In this document: piece after piece, positions 22,672 to 29,445 of the stretch
How the letters are laid out: each line of letters opens with the position of its first letter
Position numbering within the stretch: position 1 is the stretch's first letter
Source: an uncultured Lachnotalea sp.
Lineage (GTDB): Bacteria; Bacillota; Clostridia; Lachnospirales; Lachnospiraceae
Reading direction: 5' to 3'
Length of the DNA stretch: 56,688 nucleotides
Assembly: GCA_948470255.1 (NCBI GenBank)
Contig: CAOKOS010000011.1
Coordinates: 1-56,688 of the forward strand
Program-made: the position numbers and the translations under genes
The notes under the pieces: model-generated
Database searches by the model: none
The model's input: the letters and a program-made list of their open reading frames with translations, nothing else
What the model was told of the DNA's origin: nothing

Positions 22672-24117
22672 TCAATGGAGAACCGCCCCCTCCGATACAC
22701 TGGAACCATGTAGTGCAATATGGTCATAAGTACGAAGACTATAGTATACATTTTTTTCTGCAATACAATATTCATTATTTTCATCTACAATATTTATATA
22801 TCGGAAAGAGGCATATCCACGGTTTACATTATAAACTCCAGTCAGAGTTTCTTTTTCTGCCACGCGGAACCGTTCATTGGAATCTGGGAGAATAATCATA
22901 TCTCCAGTAGAAAAATGATCTGTGGAAATATAACAGTATTCTTGTGGTGCTTCCGTCTGCTGTTCTGCCTCTTCGTTTTCTGTATCTTTCCTGTAATCTG
23001 TAACACGAAGAATGTTCGCCGCCACAAATTCTGTGGAAACAGAACCATCTTCTTTATAAATTTCTTTATAGAATCCCTCAGCCGAACTATTTCCCCCAGT
23101 AGTCAGGTATTCTAAAGGAATTACATAGGCTTCCTGTTTGGCCAAAGCAGTTTTGGGGATTTTCAACCCTTCCACCTGAGATGTTTTAATCTCGATTTCC
23201 ACAAAACGCTCATCTGCAAATTGTACCATATACTGGTTTAGCGTGAGCACACCATAGGAGGCCCCGTCTGCCCCTTGGATAATAGAGAATCCAGCCTCTG
23301 CCATCAGGTCTTTTTGGGGGAAACGGACAGATACAGTATTTTTTTCCTGATAAACAGCCAAATCTTCCTCTGACAGCGGAATCACCACCGACCATCCGTC
23401 TCCGGTGATCATCCGGTAAACAGGGCTGCCGCTGTTTACAAGCATACCTCCGGTATAGATTGTTTTTTCATAATTTTCCTCTAAAAAGCTTTCTGCAGAA
23501 ATCTGTTCTGGTGTAAGTCCTTCCATTCCATCTGTGGAATAAAGAATTATTCCGCTGGCTGTGGCGGGACACTTCCGGAAGGAAACAGGAGGCTCGCCTC
23601 CATTTTGCTCGTTTAGTTCATGCAGCGTATTTACATTCATATATTCCATCAGCATGGAAGATAACTTCGCATTAATATCATACACTTCTGAAAAATGATT
23701 ATCAGAATAAGCAGCGCTGAAATCTGATAGTTGCTTTTTTAAATCTTTTAAGTTTTCATCCGAAAGACGGCTTCCATTGCCAGAAGTATTGTTTAAATAT
23801 TCCATCACTGAACCGCTTTCATCAACAGTATAAATCAAATCTCCCACTGCCGCCTTTTGCTTTTCACGAATGTAATAGTTGACATATCCTGCGTAATCAG
23901 AAGTAACCATTGTTTCATCCCGGAGGATCACGCCAGTATAATAAGCAGTGTTTGCAATATCTCCATCTAAAACTTCATACATTTTTATCTTTGGGGACAT
24001 CATATAACGAATAACCATAATGGTAAGATATAAGAAAATAACAGCAAAGACAACAATGCCGATATTCCATTTTCTTGTTTTTCTGTACCGGATAATATTT
24101 TTTTCTGTCTTTGCCAC
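22672..24117 (-). CDS. HlyD-like membrane-anchored protein, function unknown
   Basis: A 481-residue protein with one N-terminal transmembrane helix (about 18-38) and a large extracytoplasmic part. It has the order of membrane-fusion (HlyD/RND adaptor) proteins: a biotinyl-lipoyl-like start (AVGDLIYTVDESG), a helical region about 110-160, and a barrel-like C-terminal part. No transporter gene is adjacent, so it is not an obvious pump adaptor. The start is GTG preceded by AAGGGAG. It lies immediately upstream of sepF in the same direction, an arrangement I associate with Clostridia. A link to wall or septum assembly is inference only. Confidence 0.65.
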   Translation of the reverse strand: MAKTEKNIIRYRKTRKWNIGIVVFAVIFLYLTIMVIRYMMSPKIKMYEVLDGDIANTAYYTGVILRDETMVTSDYAGYVNYYIREKQKAAVGDLIYTVDESGSVMEYLNNTSGNGSRLSDENLKDLKKQLSDFSAAYSDNHFSEVYDINAKLSSMLMEYMNVNTLHELNEQNGGEPPVSFRKCPATASGIILYSTDGMEGLTPEQISAESFLEENYEKTIYTGGMLVNSGSPVYRMITGDGWSVVIPLSEEDLAVYQEKNTVSVRFPQKDLMAEAGFSIIQGADGASYGVLTLNQYMVQFADERFVEIEIKTSQVEGLKIPKTALAKQEAYVIPLEYLTTGGNSSAEGFYKEIYKEDGSVSTEFVAANILRVTDYRKDTENEEAEQQTEAPQEYCYISTDHFSTGDMIILPDSNERFRVAEKETLTGVYNVNRGYASFRYINIVDENNEYCIAEKNVYYSLRTYDHIALHGSSVSEGAVLH

Positions 24118-24136
24118 AGAATCTACTCCCTTAACA

Positions 24137-24153
24137 TGGAAAATCTTTCCATA
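24137..24153. promoter_or_regulatory. Small inverted repeat between divergent HlyD-like and DUF378 genes
   Basis: ATGGAAA-ATC-TTTCCAT is a perfect 7-bp inverted repeat in the 86-nt gap between the two divergent genes; ATGGAAA recurs just to the right. It could be an operator or a short hairpin. No confident promoter was found for either gene. Confidence 0.3.
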
Positions 24154-24203
24154 ATAATATGGAAAAATACGAATACACTAGACATAAAAGGAGGGAAACA
24201 ACT

Positions 24204-24416
24204 ATGAACTCAAAGCCACTAGATTATACAGCCCTTGCTATCGCGATCATTGGTGCAATAAACTGGGGCCTGATTGGATTTTTCCGTTTCAATCTGGTTA
24301 CATTTCTCCTGGGCGACATGACACTGCTTTCCCGTATCGTCTACGGGATTGTAGGCATCTGCGGGTTATATCTGATCAGCATGTTTGGCCGTGTAGGAAA
24401 CAATAGCCACGAATGA
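24204..24416 (+). CDS. DUF378 small membrane protein
   Basis: A 70-residue protein with two transmembrane helices, matching DUF378: LDYTALAIAIIGAINWGLIG in the first helix region and SRIVYGIVGICGLYLI in the second. The start at 24204 was chosen because AAGGAGGG lies 8 nt upstream; an in-frame ATG at 24159 lacks one. Members are found in many bacteria without known function. It is the only plus-strand gene in the right two thirds of the window, divergent from the HlyD-like gene, and ends before a convergent terminator. Confidence 0.85.
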   Translation: MNSKPLDYTALAIAIIGAINWGLIGFFRFNLVTFLLGDMTLLSRIVYGIVGICGLYLISMFGRVGNNSHE

Positions 24417-24456
24417 ATATGTAAAACCTGAACAGAAGAATAAATTTCTATACGGT

Positions 24457-24487
24457 AAAAAAGGGCGGGACGTGAAAACACGTCCCG
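24457..24487 (-). terminator. Terminator between convergent DUF378 and P-loop genes
   Basis: CGGGACGTG (24466-24474) pairs with CACGTCCCG (24479-24487) around an AAAA loop. On the minus strand the stem is followed by CCC and TTTTTT, so it ends the P-loop gene transcript. Confidence 0.8.
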
Positions 24488-24516
24488 AACCATATTTATA
24501 ATGATTATGTAAGTGC

Positions 24517-24936
24517 CTACAGGGATACAATTACTTTAGACTGTGCATGTTCCGGCAAATCTTGTGCATCCAGGGAAATACTTAAAATAAGGGTAACTCC
24601 ATACTGCTGTCCGATCTGCTCCAATTCAATCAATTCAGAAGAAATATCTTTTCCTTCCAAATGAGCCAGTTTTAAGAAGCTGTCTAAGAAGAGATATTCT
24701 AAATCATAATCTTGTGAAATAATACCACATAAAAATCCAATAAAAGCATTGTAAGAACGAATTGGATAGTCATAAACATTAATCAAACGAACTTTATTGT
24801 CCAGCTCGTGCATATTTTTTGTGTTTTTATCAAGATATACAAGGGATCCTTTACACTCTTTCACTGCCAGATTCGCTTTTTCAAGCAGAAATTTTGTTTT
24901 TCCCTTACCCATCTTTCCTGCTATGATTTGCACCAT
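24517..24936 (-). CDS. Small P-loop NTPase-like protein, function unknown
   Basis: A 139-residue protein with a Walker A motif at the very start (GKMGKGKTKFLL, about 7-18). A hydrophobic strand with acidic residues follows (DLEYLFLDSFLKL, about 78-90), which could be Walker B. A third strand (GVTLILSISLDA) lies near 115. It is about the size of a bare nucleotide-binding core, with no additional domain. Start after AAGGAGGAG, with its own promoter (24986-25014) and terminator, so it is a single-gene unit downstream of dacA. I do not recognise a characterised homologue; distant relation to PilT- or thymidine-kinase-like ATPases is possible. Confidence 0.6.
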   Translation of the reverse strand: MVQIIAGKMGKGKTKFLLEKANLAVKECKGSLVYLDKNTKNMHELDNKVRLINVYDYPIRSYNAFIGFLCGIISQDYDLEYLFLDSFLKLAHLEGKDISSELIELEQIGQQYGVTLILSISLDAQDLPEHAQSKVIVSL

Positions 24937-24985
24937 AATGCACTCCTCCTTTAGTCACTGGTTATATTTTGTAAGCCGTATTCTA

Positions 24986-25014
24986 ATTATAGTATAAATT
25001 ACCGAAAAGTACAA
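24986..25014 (-). promoter_or_regulatory. Promoter for the small P-loop gene
   Basis: On the minus strand TTGTAC (25009-25014), a 17-nt spacer and TATAAT (24986-24991), located just past the dacA stop and about 50 nt before the P-loop gene start. Confidence 0.65.
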
Positions 25015-25017
25015 TCC

Positions 25018-26046
25018 TTATTTCTGAATTTTTGAAAGTAAGGCAGTCATATTTTCATAAAGAGAATTCCGGCTGGCTGCCTTTAAAACAACAGAAATAT
25101 ATGTTTCTCCCTGGGAGCCAGAAGAAGCCAAAGAAAGACAATAGCCGGCTTCCGGGGTGGTTCCGGTCTTTCCGCCTATGGGTGTTACGCCGGAAGGAGC
25201 TTCCTCATTTCCGGTAAAATACCAGATCCCCCGTGCCCAGGTTTTTGTGACAGGATTCCCATTATTAGTATACTGGGCTGTATACGAAGGAACCCCGATC
25301 ACTTTAAGAAACTCATCATAATTTAAAAGCTCATTATAAATCAAATAAATATCATAGGCTGTAGTATAATGCTCCGGATCCGTAAGGCCGTGGGCATTGA
25401 CGAAATGGCTTCCTGTCGCACCGATAAAAACTGCTTCTTCATTCATAAGAGAGACAAATTCTTGTTCCCCCCCGGCAACCAGCCAGGCAATGGCATTGGC
25501 GGCATCATTCCCGGAAGGAAGCATCAGTCCGTATAAAAGCTGCTCCAGATTCAAGGTGTCCCCTGGAGAAAGCCCCGCCACGGAAGAAGCTGGATCCAGA
25601 TTCGCAAGCATTTCTTCTGTCACTGTAATCTCTGCAGATAAATCCCCATGTTTCAGCGCCGTAAGAAAAGTCATACATTTGGTGATGCTGGCCGGATAAA
25701 GCGGTTCATAGGCATTGTGGCTGTATAGTACTTTTCTGTCTGCACGGTTAAATATAATTCCCGCTTCTGCAGTGACTGCCGCATCAGGTTCCGATTCCTC
25801 CGCCACACAAAGGTTTTCGGCAAACAGAGGAAGACGGGAAAATTCTGTCTGAGCGCTGAAAGTTTTTTGATCTGCATTGTTTTCATAAAGGGTCAAAACC
25901 GGAATATCCCGTATCTCCTTTTTGGAAAAAGGATCTATAATCAGATAAGCGGCAGTTACTCCAAAGCCAAGAATCAGACATATGATAAAAATATGAATAA
26001 AAACTCTTGTCCGCCTGATTTGCCTGGCAGTTCTTTTTCTGGACAT
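25018..26046 (-). CDS. D-alanyl-D-alanine carboxypeptidase (S11 family)
   Basis: A 342-residue penicillin-binding protein with an N-terminal membrane anchor (about 15-37). The S11 motifs are complete: Ser120-Ile-Thr-Lys123 (YPASITKCMTF), SGN (MLPSGNDAANAIAW) and KTG (GGKTGTTPEAGYC). It trims the terminal D-Ala of peptidoglycan stem peptides outside the membrane. It lacks the C-terminal amphipathic anchor domain of DacA; the N-terminal helix replaces it. It is the last gene of the long radC-mre-min-rodA-mgsA series, 35 nt after mgsA, consistent with wall work during elongation. Confidence 0.9.
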   Translation of the reverse strand: MSRKRTARQIRRTRVFIHIFIICLILGFGVTAAYLIIDPFSKKEIRDIPVLTLYENNADQKTFSAQTEFSRLPLFAENLCVAEESEPDAAVTAEAGIIFNRADRKVLYSHNAYEPLYPASITKCMTFLTALKHGDLSAEITVTEEMLANLDPASSVAGLSPGDTLNLEQLLYGLMLPSGNDAANAIAWLVAGGEQEFVSLMNEEAVFIGATGSHFVNAHGLTDPEHYTTAYDIYLIYNELLNYDEFLKVIGVPSYTAQYTNNGNPVTKTWARGIWYFTGNEEAPSGVTPIGGKTGTTPEAGYCLSLASSGSQGETYISVVLKAASRNSLYENMTALLSKIQK

Positions 26047-26081
26047 AATCTTATCTTTTAAACTCCTGTTTTATTCACACG

Positions 26082-26477
26082 TTATTTAAACGCTTCTCTC
26101 CATTCCATATCCCCCCGCTCTAACGCTTTCACTAAAAGCTCCGCAGTAGCCAGGTTGGTAGCCAGAGGAATATTGTGTACATCACAAAGATTAAAGACAT
26201 TAAACACATCCGGTTCATGTGACTTGGGATGAAGCGGATCGCGAAGGAAAATCATCAAATCAATCTGGTTGCTTTCAATCTGTGCGGCAAGCTGCTGCTC
26301 TCCACCCAGATGTCCCGCCAGAAATTTGTGTACCGTTAAATTTGTAACTTCTTCAATCAGGCGCCCTGTGGTACCTGTGGCATAAAGCTGATGTCTGCAT
26401 AAAATCCCCCGATATGCAATTACAAAATTCTGCATCAGCTTTTTCTTTGTGTCATGGGCAATAAATCCCACATTCAT
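26082..26477 (-). CDS. mgsA: Methylglyoxal synthase
   Basis: A 131-residue cytoplasmic enzyme converting dihydroxyacetone phosphate to methylglyoxal and phosphate. The phosphate-binding TGTTGRLIEE, GGEQQLAAQI, and the FLRDPLHPKSHEPD segment with catalytic Asp are clear. Length matches the hexameric family enzyme. It begins 2 nt after rodA and lies in the middle of a wall-elongation operon. That context does not explain its metabolic role. Confidence 0.95.
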   Translation of the reverse strand: MNVGFIAHDTKKKLMQNFVIAYRGILCRHQLYATGTTGRLIEEVTNLTVHKFLAGHLGGEQQLAAQIESNQIDLMIFLRDPLHPKSHEPDVFNVFNLCDVHNIPLATNLATAELLVKALERGDMEWREAFK

Positions 26478-26479
26478 AC

Positions 26480-27628
26480 TTAAAACCCTCCTCTGTTATT
26501 TTCATAGTTTCGTTGCAGCCCCACGTTTAATACCAATCCCATTCCCATAAAAATACTAAGCAATGAACTCAACCCCGCACTTATAAAGGGAAGCGGAAGC
26601 CCCGTATTGGGTAAAAGCCCTGTCGCAACTCCGATATTTACAAAAGACTGGAAAGCAATTAATGCCGCAATGCCGCTACAAATCAACCTGCCAGACAAAT
26701 CTTTCGCCCGCACAGCCATATAAATACATTCTGCCACAACAATCAGAAGCAGCGAAATGATAATCACGCTTCCCACAAATCCCACTTCCTCACCGATGAC
26801 AGCAAAGATAAAGTCACAGTCTTCCTCGGAAAGAAAATTACCATTTTTCACGGAAGCCAAAGTGGTATTTGCAAGCCCTTTCCCATGAAGCTGTCCAGAA
26901 CCGATGGCCATAATGGAATTCATCTGCTGCTGGGTATTGTCCACCGGATATTTAGATGGATTAATCCAGGACATAATACGGTTGACCTGATACGGTTCCA
27001 AAAGCTTTTGCCCCTCCTGCTGGATTGTATAAATAAACCATATGCCAAAGGGAACCAACAGGGCCAGAACTCCTCCAATCCATTTATAACTGAGCTTTGC
27101 CACATAAATCATAATCACAAAAATCACTACCACCACCAGTGTCGTAGAGAGATTTGGCTGATCAAAAATCAAATAAGCCGGAATGGCAAAAAGCACCAGA
27201 GAGCTTAAAACAATCCGCACCGTACTGATGGTTTCCCGGTGTTTGTAAAAAAACATGGCAAAAAAGCAGATCAACATAATTTTGGAAAACTCCGAGGGCT
27301 GGATCTGGCCAATAACCGGAAGATTCAGCCAGCGCTGCGCGCCAACTCCGCTGACACTGCCCATAAATTTTGTGGCCAACAGCATGGCGATATTGACAGC
27401 GTAAATGGGCCAGTAAAGCAGTAGGATCCAATGATAGTCAACAAGGGAGATGAAGATCATACAGAAGATCCCCACTGCCACACCGAAAATCTGCTTATAG
27501 TAAGTTGCCGTGCCTGTCCCAATGCTTGCACTTTTCACAAAAAGAATTCCGATCACCGACAAAGCCAGAACAAATAAAATCAGTCTTATATTGTAATATC
27601 GAAAATGGTACTCTTTAAATTTAAACAT
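26480..27628 (-). CDS. rodA: RodA-like peptidoglycan glycosyltransferase (SEDS)
   Basis: A 382-residue SEDS protein with about ten transmembrane helices. SEDS glycosyltransferases polymerise lipid II with a partner class B PBP. Recognisable motifs are WLNLPVIGQIQPSEFSKI, the DQPNLSTTLV loop with the key Asp, and ATGLLPNTGLPLPFISAG. PBP2 (mrdA) is in the same operon, so RodA rather than FtsW is the best call. The gene is 11 nt after minE and 2 nt before mgsA. Confidence 0.93.
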   Translation of the reverse strand: MFKFKEYHFRYYNIRLILFVLALSVIGILFVKSASIGTGTATYYKQIFGVAVGIFCMIFISLVDYHWILLLYWPIYAVNIAMLLATKFMGSVSGVGAQRWLNLPVIGQIQPSEFSKIMLICFFAMFFYKHRETISTVRIVLSSLVLFAIPAYLIFDQPNLSTTLVVVVIFVIMIYVAKLSYKWIGGVLALLVPFGIWFIYTIQQEGQKLLEPYQVNRIMSWINPSKYPVDNTQQQMNSIMAIGSGQLHGKGLANTTLASVKNGNFLSEEDCDFIFAVIGEEVGFVGSVIIISLLLIVVAECIYMAVRAKDLSGRLICSGIAALIAFQSFVNIGVATGLLPNTGLPLPFISAGLSSLLSIFMGMGLVLNVGLQRNYENNRGGF

Positions 27629-27638
27629 ATTTTATCCT

Positions 27639-27920
27639 TTATTTACTAGGATTCCCACTTTTCATATCTCTAATTGGGATATTTGCAAAAAGTGCAGGAA
27701 CAGATCCGTGGCCTCCCTCAGACTGTGTCTGCGTAATCTGAATATCCAGAGCTTCTGTATCCACATCCATGTATTTGGAAATCACTTTTATAATATCGTT
27801 TTTTATCGCTTCCATAATTTCAGGAGAACAGTTGGCCCGATCGGAAACCAAAAGAAGCTTTAACCGGTCCTTCGCCACATTCCCTGACTTGTTCTTTGAA
27901 AAAAAGTCAAACAGACCCAT
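27639..27920 (-). CDS. minE: Cell division topological specificity factor MinE
   Basis: A 93-residue MinE. The N-terminal membrane/MinD-binding part (MGLFDFFSKNKSG, then AKDRLKLLLVSDRANCSPE) is followed by the dimerising topological-specificity domain (IKNDIIKVISKYMDVDTEAL). MinE stimulates MinD ATPase and drives pole-to-pole oscillation, so this lineage uses the MinE system rather than DivIVA/MinJ alone. A strong AAGGAGGAGG precedes the ATG. It follows minD by 12 nt. Confidence 0.95.
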   Translation of the reverse strand: MGLFDFFSKNKSGNVAKDRLKLLLVSDRANCSPEIMEAIKNDIIKVISKYMDVDTEALDIQITQTQSEGGHGSVPALFANIPIRDMKSGNPSK

Positions 27921-27932
27921 GACGCCTCCTCC

Positions 27933-28724
27933 TTATTTCTTTTTAAAAGCCCCGGCCAATCTGGAAAAAAAGCCGTTTTTCACATTCAAATCCAGCATAG
28001 GAACATCCTCACCGGTGATGCGTCTCGCAATATTCATATAAGCCTGTCCAGCCAGACAGTCAGAACCGGTAAGCGGTTCCCCCTGATTACTGGAGATCAC
28101 AATATTTTCATCATCGGGAACTGCCCCAATCAGGCGGACCGCCAGGATGTCAATGACATCCTCAATGGACATCATATCTCCCCTCTTCACCATATCCATG
28201 CGAATCCGGTTGATAATCAAATCAATACGGCGGATTCCATTGGCTTCTAAAAGGCCGATGATCCGGTCGGCATCCCGGATGGCAGATACTTCAGGAGTAG
28301 TGACGACCACTGCCCGGTCGGCTCCGGCAATGGCATTTTTAAACCCCTGTTCAATACCGGCAGGGCAGTCTAAAAGTATGTAATCGAATTCCCCCTTGAG
28401 GGAATCAATCAGTTTTTTCATTTGTTCTGGAGAAACACTGGATTTATCCCTAGTTTGGGCCGAAGGCAGAAGCTGAAGGCTTGGATAACGCTTGTCCTTA
28501 ATCAGAGCCTGGCTTAAACGGCAGCTTCCTTCAATCACATCAACTAGATTATAAACAATTCTGTTTTCCAGTCCCATAACCACATCCAGATTCCTGAGTC
28601 CGATATCGGTGTCAATCAATACGACTTTCTTGTTTAACATGGCAAGGCCTGTTCCCAAATTAGCAGAAGTAGTGGTTTTTCCGACTCCGCCTTTCCCGGA
28701 CGTAATGACAATCACTTCACTCAT
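27933..28724 (-). CDS. minD: Septum site-determining ATPase MinD
   Basis: A 263-residue ParA-like ATPase with a deviant Walker A motif (TSGKGGVGKTTT), Walker B-like LLDCPAGIEQG, and a C-terminal amphipathic membrane-targeting helix (FFSRLAGAFKKK). It recruits MinC to the membrane to block FtsZ assembly at wrong sites. The start MSEVIVITSG was chosen because GGAGG lies 8 nt upstream; an in-frame TTG five codons earlier overlaps that site. Located between minC and minE. Confidence 0.96.
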   Translation of the reverse strand: MSEVIVITSGKGGVGKTTTSANLGTGLAMLNKKVVLIDTDIGLRNLDVVMGLENRIVYNLVDVIEGSCRLSQALIKDKRYPSLQLLPSAQTRDKSSVSPEQMKKLIDSLKGEFDYILLDCPAGIEQGFKNAIAGADRAVVVTTPEVSAIRDADRIIGLLEANGIRRIDLIINRIRMDMVKRGDMMSIEDVIDILAVRLIGAVPDDENIVISSNQGEPLTGSDCLAGQAYMNIARRITGEDVPMLDLNVKNGFFSRLAGAFKKK

Positions 28725-28753
28725 TTTTCTTTCCTCCAATTCAAATTCCTGCG

Positions 28754-29428
28754 CTATGAGAAACTTACCTCGTCAATCACATCTCTGCAAAGAGGCTCTA
28801 TATGGATGCTTCCCAGATCCAGATATGCAATCTGTGCGCCATCGGACAATTTTCGTCTACCGTTTATACGGGCAGCCACTTCTCCGATGCGGATTTGAAT
28901 GGGATCCATCTCCAGAGCCACGACGATGGCGTGTTTCTTTCCGCCCAGTCCGGCAATGGCCGTACCGTGCAGAGCGCCGAGCACAATGATATTTCCTTTC
29001 GCAACAATCCTGGCGCCGGGATTCACATCACCGAGCATAATGATGCTTCCCTCTGCCTCCAGCGCCTGTCCAGAGCGGAGCGTCCCTTTATAGAACTGGC
29101 CGCTTCCAAAAGGCTGTCTGCTTGCTTCCTCTTTGGCCTTTTCTTCCAACGTTTGCCGGAAAAAGGCTTCTCGTGCTTTGTCCGTGTCGATGACACAGGA
29201 GATTTCGATCTCTGAGTTTTCACAAATGGTATTTACGATTACATTAATTTCCTCCGTTGTAAGTGTGCGTCCCTCAAAGGAAATGGCCATTTTCGCCCCG
29301 CGGAAAAATTTCGCGGATTCCTGAAACTTTTCCCTGATATCATCAAGCAGCTTCTCCATAGGAAGCTCTCCATCAAGGAATACAGAAAGGCCGTAATTGT
29401 TTCCTTTGATAATGACTGTCTGCCGCAT
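28754..29428 (-). CDS. minC: Septum site-determining protein MinC
   Basis: A 224-residue FtsZ inhibitor with the N-terminal MinC domain (about 1-100) and the C-terminal beta-helix. The latter's signature is LRSGQALEAEGSIIMLGDVN and PGARIVAKGNIIVLGALHGTAIAG, followed by AYLDLGSIHIEPL. It binds MinD through the C-terminal domain and acts on FtsZ through the N-terminal one. It precedes minD by 29 nt and follows PBP2 by 17 nt. Confidence 0.94.
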   Translation of the reverse strand: MRQTVIIKGNNYGLSVFLDGELPMEKLLDDIREKFQESAKFFRGAKMAISFEGRTLTTEEINVIVNTICENSEIEISCVIDTDKAREAFFRQTLEEKAKEEASRQPFGSGQFYKGTLRSGQALEAEGSIIMLGDVNPGARIVAKGNIIVLGALHGTAIAGLGGKKHAIVVALEMDPIQIRIGEVAARINGRRKLSDGAQIAYLDLGSIHIEPLCRDVIDEVSFS

Positions 29429-29445
29429 TCTCTCACCCCATGGTT

